From: Thioclava dalianensis
GTDB lineage: Bacteria; Pseudomonadota; Alphaproteobacteria; Rhodobacterales; Rhodobacteraceae
DNA: 64,000 bases
Reading direction: 5' to 3'
Assembly: GCF_000715505.1 (NCBI RefSeq)
Contig: NZ_JHEH01000014.1
Coordinates: 1-64,000, forward strand
In this document: piece by piece, positions 1-8,966 of the stretch
Layout of the letters: each line of letters opens with the position of its first letter
How positions within the stretch are numbered: position 1 is the first letter of the stretch
The notes under the pieces: generated by a model
Database searches by the model: none
Told to the model about the DNA's origin: nothing
Seen by the model: only the letters and a program-made list of their open reading frames with translations
Translations under genes and position numbers: made by a program

Positions 1-22
1 CGACAGCGGCGGGCGGGACGAA

Positions 23-40
23 CCTGACCTTTTGGTCAGG
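23..40. repeat. Short inverted repeat upstream of first gene
   Basis: A perfect 7-bp inverted repeat CCTGACC / GGTCAGG is separated by TTTT. It lies about 110 bases before the first gene. It could be a protein-binding dyad or the stem of a structure ending an upstream transcript. Nothing follows it that looks like a U-tract on the plus strand. Confidence 0.3.
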
Positions 41-149
41 TGCGCCGCACCCGTCCCGGTGGTTTTCCGCCATCGACCGGGAAATCTGCTTGGTGAAACG
101 CCTTCCGCAGCGTCAATGTGAGCATGTGGTAAAGGTGTGGGGATCGGGC

Positions 150-485
150 ATGTCGGGCCTTCTTGGATATGGGTTTTGTCTTCTTGCGGTGCTTGGGGTG
201 ATCGCAAGTCAGGCAGCCTGGGCCCCGGCGCTTGCTCGACGCGGGTCGCTCCCCGGAGCGGCGATCGCCCTTGGTGCCGCCATCCTCGCTGCCATCGCGG
301 CAGGATCGGGCCTGGCCCTGTATCAGGCGTCTTCGGGACAGGACGCGGGTACAGCATCTCTTTTCACGCTGCTGGCGCTCGTCAGCGTCGGTGTTCTTCT
401 GTTCGGCGGCAAACCCGCCTTGCAGGAAGCGCTCGGAATCGCATTGGCCTTGGGATCCATGCTTTTGATGGCGCGCATCGTGTGA
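150..485 (+). CDS. Small multi-spanning membrane protein, unknown function
   Basis: A 111-residue, strongly hydrophobic protein. The first segment (about residues 3-25) is followed by a short Arg-containing link, a second Ala/Gly-rich segment (about 32-52), and one or two further segments near 65-82 and 90-110, so three or four membrane passes are likely. The ATG at 150 puts the start directly before the first hydrophobic segment; an upstream in-frame GTG at 90 would add 20 basic residues with no obvious reason. I do not recognise the family. It precedes parE on the same strand with a 117-base gap that contains a strong hairpin, so the two are probably separate transcripts. Confidence 0.5.
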   Translation: MSGLLGYGFCLLAVLGVIASQAAWAPALARRGSLPGAAIALGAAILAAIAAGSGLALYQASSGQDAGTASLFTLLALVSVGVLLFGGKPALQEALGIALALGSMLLMARIV

Positions 486-523
486 GTGTCAGTTACCCGT
501 GGGGTTAGGGCCTACGGTTTTCA

Positions 524-556
524 GGGGCGGTTGGGGTGTTCTTGCCCCGCCGCCCC
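524..556 (+). other. GC-rich hairpin between membrane protein gene and parE
   Basis: GGGGCGG and GGGG on the left pair with CCCC and CCGCCCC on the right around an 8-base loop, with small internal bulges. No U-run follows, so this is not a canonical intrinsic terminator. It lies about 46 bases before the parE start and may sit in the parE leader. Confidence 0.4.
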
Positions 557-602
557 TACCTGCTGTATCTGTTGTGTAACCAACCACAAGAGGATGAGCA
601 GC

Positions 603-2558
603 ATGGCCGACGATCTCCTGACGCCCAAAACCGACAGCTACGATGCCTCCTCGATCGAGGTGCTCGAAGGGCTGGAGCCCGTGCGCAAGCGCCCCGGCAT
701 GTATATCGGCGGCACCGATGAGCGCGCGCTGCACCATCTTGTCGCCGAAGTCCTTGATAACTCGATGGATGAAGCCGTGGCCGGTCACGCCTCGCGCATC
801 GAGGTCGAGTTGCTGGCCGATTATTCCGTCGTGATCCGCGACAACGGGCGCGGCATCCCGATCGACCCGCATCCCAAGTTTCCCGGCAAATCCGCGCTCG
901 AAGTGATTCTGTGCACGCTCCATGCGGGCGGCAAATTCTCGGGCGATGCCTATGAGACTTCGGGCGGTCTGCACGGGGTCGGCGCCTCGGTCGTCAACGC
1001 GCTTTCGGACCTGATGGTCGTTCAGGTCGCCAAGAACAAAGAACTCTACGAGCAACGCTTCTCGCGCGGCATCCCCGAAGGCCCGGTGGCCAAGATCGGG
1101 GCCGCCCCCAATCGCCGCGGCACGACCGTGACCTTCCACCCCGACGAGCAGATCTTCGGCCATCACCGCTTCAAGCCCGCGCGCCTGATGAAAATGGTGC
1201 GCTCCAAGGCCTATCTCTTCTCGGGCGTCGAGATCCGCTGGAAATCCGAGATCGACGATGGCGAGACCCCCACCGAGGCCACCTTCCACTTCCCCGGCGG
1301 TTTGTCCGATTACCTGACCGAGACCCTCGGCGGGGCGACCACCTATTCCGAGCGCCCCTTTGCAGGCAAGGTGATGTTCAAAGAGAAATTTGGCGTGCCG
1401 GGGCAAGTCGAATGGGCGATCAACTGGACGCCGTCGCGCGACGGCTTCATCCAGTCCTACTGTAACACCGTGCCCACGCCCGAGGGCGGCACGCATGAGG
1501 CGGGTTTCTGGGCCGCGATCCTCAAAGGCATCCGGGCCTATGGCGAGCTGGTGAATAACAAGAAGGCCGCCCAGATCACCCGCGACGACCTGATCACCGG
1601 CGGCTGCGCGCTGGTCAGCTGTTTCATCCGCGAGCCGGAATTCGTGGGGCAGACCAAGGATCGGCTGGCCACCGTCGAGGCGCAGCGGCTCGTCGAAGGC
1701 GCGGTGCGCGACCATTTCGACAACTGGCTAGCGGCGGATACGAAATCGGCCGGCGCCATCCTCGATTTCCTGATCCTGCGCGCCGAAGAACGGCTCAAGC
1801 GGCGTCAGGAAAAGGAAACCGCGCGCAAGACGGCCACGAAAAAGCTGCGCCTGCCCGGCAAGCTGGTCGATTGCTCGGCCACCAACCGTGCCGGCACCGA
1901 GCTGTTCATCGTCGAGGGCGACTCGGCAGGTGGCTCGGCCAAGATGGCGCGCGACCGCAAGACCCAAGCGCTGCTGCCCCTGCGCGGCAAGATCCTCAAC
2001 GTGCTGGGGGCGGCCAGCTCCAAGCTCGGCTCGAACCAAGAGATCAGCGATCTGACGCAGGCGCTGGGTGTGGGGCTTGGCACGCGGTTCAATGTCGATG
2101 ACCTGCGCTACGACAAGATCATCATCATGACCGATGCAGATGTCGACGGCGCGCATATCGCCTCGCTCTTGATGACGTTCTTCTTCACCCAGATGCGCCC
2201 GATGATCGATCACGGGCATCTCTACCTCGCCTGCCCGCCGCTCTATCGGCTGACCCAAGGGGCCAAGCGGCTCTACGTCTCGGACGATGCCGAGAAAGAC
2301 GAGATGATGGCGAAAGGTCTGGGCGGCAAAGGCAAGATCGACATGCAGCGCTTTAAGGGTCTGGGCGAGATGGATGCCAAGGATCTGAAAGACACGACGA
2401 TGAACCCCGAGACCCGCAAGCTGATCCGGGTCACGATCCACGACGATATGCCAAATGAGACCGGCGATTTGGTGGAGCGCCTGATGGGCAAGAAGCCCGA
2501 ACTGCGGTTCCAATATATCACGGAGAACGCGCAGTTCGTGGAGGAGCTGGATGTGTAG
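603..2558 (+). CDS. parE: DNA topoisomerase IV subunit B (ParE)
   Basis: The ATPase subunit of topoisomerase IV, which with ParC decatenates daughter chromosomes. The 651-residue length fits alphaproteobacterial ParE and is too short for the roughly 800-residue GyrB. The GHKL ATPase motifs are visible: EVLDNSMDEA, DNGRGIP and GGLHGVGASVVNAL within the first 150 residues. The TOPRIM domain follows near residues 425-540 with FIVEGDSAGGSA and TDADVDGAHI, and the C-terminal RFKGLGEMD motif is present. I chose ATG 603 (reading MADDLL) because an AGAGG Shine-Dalgarno sequence ends 9 bases before it; ATG 594 would overlap that site. The parC partner is not in this window. Confidence 0.95.
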   Translation: MADDLLTPKTDSYDASSIEVLEGLEPVRKRPGMYIGGTDERALHHLVAEVLDNSMDEAVAGHASRIEVELLADYSVVIRDNGRGIPIDPHPKFPGKSALEVILCTLHAGGKFSGDAYETSGGLHGVGASVVNALSDLMVVQVAKNKELYEQRFSRGIPEGPVAKIGAAPNRRGTTVTFHPDEQIFGHHRFKPARLMKMVRSKAYLFSGVEIRWKSEIDDGETPTEATFHFPGGLSDYLTETLGGATTYSERPFAGKVMFKEKFGVPGQVEWAINWTPSRDGFIQSYCNTVPTPEGGTHEAGFWAAILKGIRAYGELVNNKKAAQITRDDLITGGCALVSCFIREPEFVGQTKDRLATVEAQRLVEGAVRDHFDNWLAADTKSAGAILDFLILRAEERLKRRQEKETARKTATKKLRLPGKLVDCSATNRAGTELFIVEGDSAGGSAKMARDRKTQALLPLRGKILNVLGAASSKLGSNQEISDLTQALGVGLGTRFNVDDLRYDKIIIMTDADVDGAHIASLLMTFFFTQMRPMIDHGHLYLACPPLYRLTQGAKRLYVSDDAEKDEMMAKGLGGKGKIDMQRFKGLGEMDAKDLKDTTMNPETRKLIRVTIHDDMPNETGDLVERLMGKKPELRFQYITENAQFVEELDV

Positions 2559-2585
2559 ATAACCCCACCAATACTTGGAGAGAGC

Positions 2586-3191
2586 ATGAATTTTAAACTG
2601 ATTTTTGCGGCAATTATCGCCGCTTGCGCTGGTCCCGCTCTGGCACAAGAAAACTGCAAAGCCATCAAAGACGATCCCGCACGTTTGGCGTGCTACGATC
2701 TAGCCAATGGCGTATCTGAAACGACTAAACTCAGCGGCGCTGGTCTAGGAAAATGGCAAAAGGCAGTAGATACCTCCAAGCTGACAGATGAAAAAAATGT
2801 TTTTCTCCATTTGGAAAGTGAAGATCCTCTGCCTGGGCGTTTCGGCGCTGCTGGAACCGCAGAGCTTTGGCTACGCTGTCAAGAAAACAAGACCTCAGCC
2901 TTTTTTACATTTAACGACAATTTCATGTCCGATATCCAAGGTTATGGCACGATTGATTATCGAATTGACGATCACCCGATGCAAAAACTTCGGACAAGTG
3001 CCAGCACGGACAACAAAGCCTTGGGGTTATGGTCGGGCGGCACCGCAATACCCTTCATCAAGTCTTTGACCAACAGCCAAGAATTGGTTGTACGCGCTAC
3101 TCCGTTTAACGCCTCTGCGCTGACGATGACGTTCAATACAAGTGGTCTTGATAGCGCATTAAAAGAGCTTCGTGAACCCTGCCACTGGTAA
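2586..3191 (+). CDS. Secreted VasI/TagO-like (type VI secretion-associated family) protein
   Basis: A 201-residue protein with a clear Sec signal peptide (residues 1-20, cleavage after ALA-Q). The mature part has an N-terminal CxxIxDDxxRLxCYD pattern and a body containing GTAELWLRCQENKTS, which resembles the VasI/TagO family linked to type VI secretion; similar domains also occur in prophages. Assignment rests on my recognition of these motifs. The gene is visibly AT-richer (about half GC) than parE upstream and the following gene, and no type VI structural genes are nearby, so it looks like a horizontally acquired orphan. A GGAGAG Shine-Dalgarno precedes ATG 2586. It lies 27 bases after parE and is followed by a 9-bp stem hairpin. 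Confidence 0.7.
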   Translation: MNFKLIFAAIIAACAGPALAQENCKAIKDDPARLACYDLANGVSETTKLSGAGLGKWQKAVDTSKLTDEKNVFLHLESEDPLPGRFGAAGTAELWLRCQENKTSAFFTFNDNFMSDIQGYGTIDYRIDDHPMQKLRTSASTDNKALGLWSGGTAIPFIKSLTNSQELVVRATPFNASALTMTFNTSGLDSALKELREPCHW

Positions 3192-3206
3192 ACATTGGCT
3201 CGACTT

Positions 3207-3229
3207 GCCCGGTGTGACCAACACCGGGC
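3207..3229 (+). terminator. Hairpin downstream of VasI-like gene
   Basis: A perfect 9-bp stem GCCCGGTGT / ACACCGGGC with a 5-base loop begins 15 bases after the stop codon. The U-tract is missing, so it may end transcription with Rho or protect the 3' end rather than act as a full intrinsic terminator. Confidence 0.45.
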
Positions 3230-3311
3230 CTCAAACCTGCGCTGCATTTTGGCCGATGGCCCCAAGTCGCGCCTCTTCTCAGCCTCGCGCCCTCGCGCTA
3301 ACCTGCCGCCC

Positions 3312-3818
3312 ATGACCCTGCCCTATTTCGCCTATGGCTCGAACCTGCTCACGGCGCGGCTTGCTGCGCGCTGTCCCTCGGTGCGCGTCATAGGGACGGG
3401 GCGCCTGCCCGGTCATCGGCTCGATTTCTCGAAATACGGGCGCGACGGATCGGGCAAGGCCACGATCACGCAAGGCGCAGGCACGGTGCCGGGGGTGCTG
3501 TTCGCGATTGCCGCCGAGGATATCCCGGCGCTCGATGCGGCGGAGGGCGCGGGGACGCATTACGACAAGATCGACGTTGTGTTGGAAGATGGCCGCCGCG
3601 CCTTCACCTATCGCGCGCTCATGCGGCGCGAGGGGATTGCGCCCTTCGCGTGGTATCTCGCGCTGATCCGGGCGGGGCGGGCCGAGCATGGGCTGGGCGC
3701 GCAAGACCTCTGCGCGATCACGGCAGAGCCAGATCCCGAGCCCAATCGCCCCGGCTTTATCGCCGCGCGCACAGCCCTCCAGCAGGCCGGTTACCGCGAC
3801 TGGCGCGCGGCGCTATAG
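3312..3818 (+). CDS. Gamma-glutamylcyclotransferase-like (AIG2/GGCT fold) protein
   Basis: A 168-residue protein starting MTLPYFAYGSNLL. The YGSNL segment is the substrate-binding loop of the gamma-glutamylcyclotransferase fold, and the DAAEGAG stretch (about residues 75-82) supplies the conserved catalytic glutamate. Such enzymes release 5-oxoproline from gamma-glutamyl amines or peptides; the exact substrate cannot be told. The ATG at 3312 is preferred because it begins at the conserved domain; longer readings add an unrelated basic leader. Its last 28 bases overlap the 3' end of the convergent pdeM gene. Confidence 0.75.
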   Translation: MTLPYFAYGSNLLTARLAARCPSVRVIGTGRLPGHRLDFSKYGRDGSGKATITQGAGTVPGVLFAIAAEDIPALDAAEGAGTHYDKIDVVLEDGRRAFTYRALMRREGIAPFAWYLALIRAGRAEHGLGAQDLCAITAEPDPEPNRPGFIAARTALQQAGYRDWRAAL

Positions 3819-4441
3819 CCCAAGGGGCGGGTGAGCATTGGCGTCCCGGTCAGCACCGCACGCCCCAGCCCAATCAGCGCACGCAGCTCTGGCCCGTCGC
3901 AATCAAGTCCGCCGGTATAGGTCCCGAAAGCGGGCAGGATGAGATGCGTCTGCCCCACGGCAAAGGCCGGACGCGCACGCCGCGCCAGCCGGGCCTTGGG
4001 GTGGTAGTGCCCTGAGATATCGGGCCCCTCGGCCTCCGCGATATGGCGCAGCGTGACGGGCCCGATGGGCAGGGCCTCGCAGCTTTGGCCCAAGCCCTGC
4101 GGATCGTGATTGCCCGCGATCCAGATCAGCTCCAACCGCCCCGCCAAAGCGGCCAGACGCTCCGCGACCTCGGGCGGCAGCTCGCGCGCGGCGGTGTCAT
4201 CATCAAACGCATCGCCCAGACTGATCAGACGCGCAGGCGCAAGCCGGGCCACCTCTGCCTCCAGCCGGTGCAGCGTGTCGAGGCTCTCGAAAGGCGGCAA
4301 CAGCGCCCCGCCGCGTCGCGCGATCCGGCCCGATTTGCCAAGATGCAGATCGGCCACGATCAGCATATCCTGCGCAGGCCAGTAAAGCGCGCCCGAGGGC
4401 TGCGCGTGAAACAACGCCCCCGCGAATTGGATCGGTGTCAT
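3791..4441 (-). CDS. pdeM: Ligase-associated DNA-damage-response metallophosphoesterase PdeM
   Basis: A 216-residue calcineurin-type phosphoesterase. Metal-binding motifs run in order: DLHLGK (about residue 31), GDAFDD (about 77), GNHDP (about 110) and GHYHPK (about 144). Pairing with an Lhr-type helicase identifies it as the PdeM component of the ligase-associated repair module. Its ATG overlaps the lhr stop as ATGA, so the two genes are translationally coupled with the helicase first. The ATP-dependent ligase and exonuclease often found in the same module are not in this window. Confidence 0.88.
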   Translation of the reverse strand: MTPIQFAGALFHAQPSGALYWPAQDMLIVADLHLGKSGRIARRGGALLPPFESLDTLHRLEAEVARLAPARLISLGDAFDDDTAARELPPEVAERLAALAGRLELIWIAGNHDPQGLGQSCEALPIGPVTLRHIAEAEGPDISGHYHPKARLARRARPAFAVGQTHLILPAFGTYTGGLDCDGPELRALIGLGRAVLTGTPMLTRPLGYSAARQSR

Positions 4442-6846
4442 TCCAGCCCCGCCTCGCGCATCATCGCCTCTGCCTCTTGCTCCATCAGCCGCGCCTCACC
4501 CTGCCCGCCGCGAATGCCAACCTGACCGTGTTCCAGCAGCAAGGGCGCGGCCAGAGGCGTGACATGCGGGGCGCGGATATGCACGATCTCATGTCCCTGC
4601 GCCAGCATCTCCTCGATCCGGTCGAAATCGACCAGCCCGCGCTGCGCCTCGTGCCGGGTGATGCGCAACAGCAGGTGATCGGGATCGTAGCGCCGCAGCG
4701 TGTCATAAAGGATATCCGAGGAAAACGTCGCCTGCCGCCCCGATTTGCGCTGACCCGGCAGGTTGCGCTGAATGAGCCCCGCGATGGTCGCAATCGCACG
4801 AAACGCGCGCTTCATCACCGCATTGCCGCCCAGCCAGTCGCGCAAGCCATCGCGCAGCCCCTCGGGAGAGAGCAGCGCGGCGGCATCCTCCACCGGATCG
4901 AGCGACCAGATCAGCAGCGCGTAATCGGTGGCCACAAAGCCAAGCGGCCCCAGCCCCGCCTGCTCCATCCGATGGGTCAGCAGCAGGCCCAGCGTCTGAT
5001 GCGCATTGCGGCCCGCAAAGCCGTAGAGGCAGAAATACCAGCGATCCCCACGCGCGAATGTCTCGCAGGTCAGCGTGTCGGGGCGCGGCAGCGTCGAGAT
5101 CCGGTCCTGCAGCGCCATCCAGTCGCGGGTCGCGGGCGGCAGCTGATCCCAATCGGCAGGCGTCGAGATCAGCCGCTGCACCCGCTGCGACAGCTCCAGC
5201 GAGGTCGCCATCTTGAGCCCTGAGAACACCGCGATGCGCGGCTCGCGCCCGCGTGCATCCGACACTTCGACCACCATCTCGCGCAGCCCCTCATAGCGCA
5301 CGACCTGCCCGCCGATCAGGAACGTATCGCCTTGGGTGAGCGAGGCGGCAAAGCCCTCCTCGACCTCGCCCAGAGGCGTGCCGCCCCGCCGGGCCTTGCG
5401 CCGGACCTTGAGCTTCTCGGTATCGGTGATCGTGCCGATATTCATCCGCAGATCGCGCGCCGTGCGCGGATCGCGCAACTGCCAAAGACCGTCGCGCTCC
5501 AGCAGCCGCTGCCAGCGGTCATAGGCGCGCAACGCGTAACCTCCCGTGGCGCAAAAGCTCAGACAGGCATCGAAATCGGCGCGCGGCAGATCGGCATAGG
5601 GACCGGCGCGCGCCACCTCGGCATAAAGCGCATCCGCCGCAAAGGGCGCCGCGCAGGCCGTGAGCAAGATATGCTGGCACAGCACATCAAGCGGCCCCGC
5701 CCAGCGTCGCCCGCCGCCATCGAGATCGCCTTCGCGCACGGCGGCCAGTGCTGCGGCACATTCCACCACCTCAAAGCGATTGGCCGCCACGATGCGCGCT
5801 TTCGAGGGCTGATCGTAGCGGTGATTGGCCCGCCCGATCCGCTGCACCAGCCGCTTGACGTTCTTGGGCGCGCCGACCTGCAGCACAAGATCCACATCGC
5901 CCCAGTCGAGCCCAAGATCGAGCGAGCCCGTGCAGACCACCGCGCGCAATGTCCCCGCCACCATCGCCTCTTCGACCCGGTGCCGGGCCTCGCGCGCGAG
6001 CGAGCCGTGATGCAGCCCGATGGGCAGGGCCTTGTCATTCACCTCCCAGAGCGCCTGAAAGAACAGCTCGGCCTGCGCGCGGGTGTTGAGAAAGATCAGG
6101 CTCAGCCGCGCCCGCTCAATCGCCGCCATCACATCGCGCGCCGCATAGCGCCCGCCGCCCCCGGCCCATGGCGGCGGGCTGGCCGTGGGCAGCATCGCGA
6201 TATCGGGTGCCGGGCCGGGATCGGCCTCGATCACGCGCGCACCGCCCATGAAGGCGGCCAGCGCCTCGGGGGCCTCCACCGTCGCAGACAGCCCCGCCAC
6301 CGACAGATCCGGGGCAAGCGCGCGCAGCCGCGACAGCCCCAGCATCAGCTGATCCCCGCGCTTGCTTTCGGCCAGAGCGTGGATCTCGTCGAGAATGACC
6401 CGCTTGAGGGTGCCAAAGATCTTCGGTGCCTCGGGGTAGGACAGCAGCAGCGCAAGGCTTTCGGGCGTGGTCAGCAGGATCTGCGGCGGATCGACCCTTT
6501 GACGTTTGCGCATCGTGGCGGAGGTATCGCCGGTGCGGTCCTCGATCCGGATCTCCAGCCCGATCTCGTCCACCGGCTGCGAGAGGTTGCGCGCGATATC
6601 CTTGCTCAGCGCCTTGAGCGGCGAGACATAAAGCGTGTGCAGCCCGGTATGGCCCTGCGCCAGATCCACCAGCGAGGGCAAAAACCCCGCCAGCGTCTTG
6701 CCCCCGCCCGTGGGCGCAATCAGCAGCGTATCGCCCCGCGTCTCGAGCAGCGCGAGCTGATGGGCATGCGGCTGCCAGCCCCGGTCTTTGAACCACTGAG
6801 CGAAGCGGGGCGGCAACAGGCCGGGGGGGTGCAGATTATCGGGCAT
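4438..6846 (-). CDS. Ligase-associated DEXH-box helicase (Lhr family)
   Basis: An 802-residue superfamily 2 helicase. The Walker A is APTGGGKTLAG near residue 45, the DEIH box is LDEIHAL near 150, motif III is GLSATV near 185, and motif VI is QRIGRANHR near 315. A winged-helix and Lhr-specific C-terminal region follows, ending near residue 800. Lhr proteins are 3'-5' helicases thought to act in DNA repair; pairing with pdeM supports the ligase-associated subtype. I start at ATG 6846 (MPDNLHPPG) because the upstream in-frame extension is basic and unlike the family. It is divergent from ilvD with a 195-base gap. Confidence 0.9.
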   Translation of the reverse strand: MPDNLHPPGLLPPRFAQWFKDRGWQPHAHQLALLETRGDTLLIAPTGGGKTLAGFLPSLVDLAQGHTGLHTLYVSPLKALSKDIARNLSQPVDEIGLEIRIEDRTGDTSATMRKRQRVDPPQILLTTPESLALLLSYPEAPKIFGTLKRVILDEIHALAESKRGDQLMLGLSRLRALAPDLSVAGLSATVEAPEALAAFMGGARVIEADPGPAPDIAMLPTASPPPWAGGGGRYAARDVMAAIERARLSLIFLNTRAQAELFFQALWEVNDKALPIGLHHGSLAREARHRVEEAMVAGTLRAVVCTGSLDLGLDWGDVDLVLQVGAPKNVKRLVQRIGRANHRYDQPSKARIVAANRFEVVECAAALAAVREGDLDGGGRRWAGPLDVLCQHILLTACAAPFAADALYAEVARAGPYADLPRADFDACLSFCATGGYALRAYDRWQRLLERDGLWQLRDPRTARDLRMNIGTITDTEKLKVRRKARRGGTPLGEVEEGFAASLTQGDTFLIGGQVVRYEGLREMVVEVSDARGREPRIAVFSGLKMATSLELSQRVQRLISTPADWDQLPPATRDWMALQDRISTLPRPDTLTCETFARGDRWYFCLYGFAGRNAHQTLGLLLTHRMEQAGLGPLGFVATDYALLIWSLDPVEDAAALLSPEGLRDGLRDWLGGNAVMKRAFRAIATIAGLIQRNLPGQRKSGRQATFSSDILYDTLRRYDPDHLLLRITRHEAQRGLVDFDRIEEMLAQGHEIVHIRAPHVTPLAAPLLLEHGQVGIRGGQGEARLMEQEAEAMMREAGLE

Positions 6847-7002
6847 CACCGCAAAGGTATGTGATCGGCGCGCCGGGACAAGCGCGACACAGCGCGCAGA
6901 CGCGCGCATTTCTGCCTTTCAGTCAATCCATGCACAGCCCGGACGCGGTCCGGCCCCTGTTCAAGGCGCTTTCCATGCGGTATTGAGACGCGACAGGAAA
7001 TT

Positions 7003-7020
7003 GCCCGAGTCCCCTCGGGC
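7003..7020 (+). other. Hairpin in ilvD leader
   Basis: A perfect 7-bp stem GCCCGAG / CTCGGGC with loop TCCC ends 21 bases before the ilvD start codon. It may affect translation or transcript stability. I see no leader peptide rich in branched-chain codons, so classical attenuation is not supported. Confidence 0.35.
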
Positions 7021-7041
7021 GCGACAGAAACGGAATACTCC

Positions 7042-8877
7042 ATGGCCTTTTATCGTTCCCGCAGATCCACCCATGGGCGCAACATGGCAGGCGCGCGGGG
7101 CCTGTGGCGCGCAACCGGTATGACCGACGATGATTTCGGCAAGCCGATCATTGCGGTCGTGAACTCGTTCACGCAGTTCGTCCCCGGCCACGTCCACCTG
7201 AAGGATCTGGGCCAGATGGTCTGCCGCGAAATCGAGAACGCAGGCGGTGTTGCCAAGGAATTCAACACCATCGCAGTCGATGACGGCATCGCGATGGGCC
7301 ATGACGGCATGCTCTATTCGCTGCCCTCGCGCGAGGTGATCGCGGATTCGGTCGAATATATGGTCAACGCCCATTGCGCCGATGCGATGGTCTGCATCTC
7401 GAATTGCGACAAGATCACCCCCGGCATGCTGATGGCCGCGATGCGGCTCAACATCCCGGTGATCTTCGTCTCGGGCGGGCCGATGGAAGCGGGCAAGGTT
7501 ACGATCGACGATCTGGAGCGCGCCGTCGATCTGGTCGATGCAATGGTGATCGCCGCCGATGACAAATACACCGATGCGCAAGTGGCCGAGATGGAGGCAA
7601 ATGCCTGCCCGACCTGCGGCTCTTGCTCGGGGATGTTCACGGCCAACTCGATGAACTGTCTGGCCGAAGCGCTGGGGCTTGCACTGCCGGGCAACGGCTC
7701 GATGCTGGCCACCCATGCCGACCGCAAGGAGCTGTTCCTTGAGGCGGGCCGCAAGATCGTCGAGATCACGCGCCGTCATTACGAGCTGGAGGACAAGGGC
7801 CTGCTGCCGCGCGAGATCGCGACCTTTGAGGCCTTCGAGAACGCGATGAGCCTTGATATCGCGATGGGCGGCTCGACCAATACCGTGCTGCACCTGCTCG
7901 CGATTGCCCATGAGGGCGAGGTCAATTTCACCATGGACGACATCGACCGGCTCTCGCGCAAGGTGCCGGTGCTGTGCAAGGTCGCGCCGGCCAAGCAAGA
8001 CGTGCATATGGAAGACGTCCACCGCGCGGGCGGCATCATGGGCATTCTGGGCGAGATGAACCGGGGCGGGCTGATCCATCAGGACGCGCGCACGGTGCAT
8101 TCCGACACGATGGGCGAGGCGCTGGCGAAATGGGACGTGATGAGTTCCAATGAAGAGGCCGTCGATCAGTTCTATCGGGCAGCCCCCGGCGGCGTGCGCA
8201 CCACGCAGGCCTTCTCGACCGAAAACCGCTACAAAGAGCTGGACCGCGACCGGGAGAACGGCGTGATCCGCACGGTCGAGCATGCGTTCTCGCAAGATGG
8301 CGGGCTTGCCGTGCTGTTTGGCAACATCGCCGAGCAGGGCTGCATCGTGAAGACCGCAGGGGTCGACGACTCGATCCTGAAATTCACCGGCACCGCCAAG
8401 GTCTATGAAAGTCAGGACGACGCCGTGTCGGGCATCCTGACCGGCAAGGTCGAAAAAGGCGAAGTGGTCATCATCCGCTACGAGGGACCGCGCGGCGGAC
8501 CCGGCATGCAAGAAATGCTCTACCCGACCTCCTATCTGAAATCCAAAGGTCTGGGCAAAGACTGCGCGCTGCTGACCGACGGGCGGTTCTCGGGCGGCAC
8601 TTCGGGCCTCTCCATCGGGCATGTCAGCCCCGAGGCCGAAGAGGGCGGGCTGATCGGTCTGGTCGAGACCGGCGACACGATCGAGATCGATATCCCGAAC
8701 CGCACGATCAACCTTGCCGTGGCCGATAACGTGCTGGCCGCGCGCCGCGAAGCCAAGGGCCCGTTGCCGTGGAAACCGGCAGCGCCGCGCAAACGCGCCG
8801 TCTCGACCGCGCTCAAAGCCTATGCGCTGCTGGCCTCGTCGGCAGCCAAAGGCGGCGTCCGGGTGCTGCCCGACTAA
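7042..8877 (+). CDS. ilvD: Dihydroxy-acid dehydratase
   Basis: A 611-residue enzyme that dehydrates 2,3-dihydroxy-3-methylbutanoate and its homologue to the 2-oxo acids in valine, leucine and isoleucine synthesis. The iron-sulfur cysteines are visible in [10 protein letters not shown] (about residue 120) and in [17 protein letters not shown] (about 190-208). The C-terminal signature [14 protein letters not shown] lies near residue 515. Length matches E. coli IlvD (616). It is a single-gene unit: divergent from the lhr gene on the left and closed by a strong intrinsic terminator on the right. Confidence 0.97.
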   Translation: MAFYRSRRSTHGRNMAGARGLWRATGMTDDDFGKPIIAVVNSFTQFVPGHVHLKDLGQMVCREIENAGGVAKEFNTIAVDDGIAMGHDGMLYSLPSREVIADSVEYMVNAHCADAMVCISNCDKITPGMLMAAMRLNIPVIFVSGGPMEAGKVTIDDLERAVDLVDAMVIAADDKYTDAQVAEMEANACPTCGSCSGMFTANSMNCLAEALGLALPGNGSMLATHADRKELFLEAGRKIVEITRRHYELEDKGLLPREIATFEAFENAMSLDIAMGGSTNTVLHLLAIAHEGEVNFTMDDIDRLSRKVPVLCKVAPAKQDVHMEDVHRAGGIMGILGEMNRGGLIHQDARTVHSDTMGEALAKWDVMSSNEEAVDQFYRAAPGGVRTTQAFSTENRYKELDRDRENGVIRTVEHAFSQDGGLAVLFGNIAEQGCIVKTAGVDDSILKFTGTAKVYESQDDAVSGILTGKVEKGEVVIIRYEGPRGGPGMQEMLYPTSYLKSKGLGKDCALLTDGRFSGGTSGLSIGHVSPEAEEGGLIGLVETGDTIEIDIPNRTINLAVADNVLAARREAKGPLPWKPAAPRKRAVSTALKAYALLASSAAKGGVRVLPD

Positions 8878-8902
8878 AGCGCGCGCCGCTGACTGAAACG
8901 CG

Positions 8903-8933
8903 AAAAGCCCTCGGCTCAGGCCGGGGGCTTTTT
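8903..8933 (+). terminator. Intrinsic terminator of ilvD
   Basis: Stem AAGCCCTCGG / CCGGGGGCTT with a 6-base loop is followed by a T-run, starting 26 bases after the ilvD stop. The A-rich left flank means it could also serve the opposite strand, where the FUSC gene ends 34 bases further on. Confidence 0.9.
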
Positions 8934-8966
8934 CATAGCGGCTGGCAGCTGGCCCTCCGGCGCGAT

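Noticed and set aside
603-2558. DNA gyrase subunit B (gyrB)
   Set aside because: The 651-residue length and the pattern around the TOPRIM and C-terminal region fit ParE; alphaproteobacterial GyrB is about 150 residues longer.
7003-7020. Branched-chain amino acid attenuator before ilvD
   Set aside because: There is a hairpin but no leader peptide with Leu/Ile/Val codons and no U-tract.
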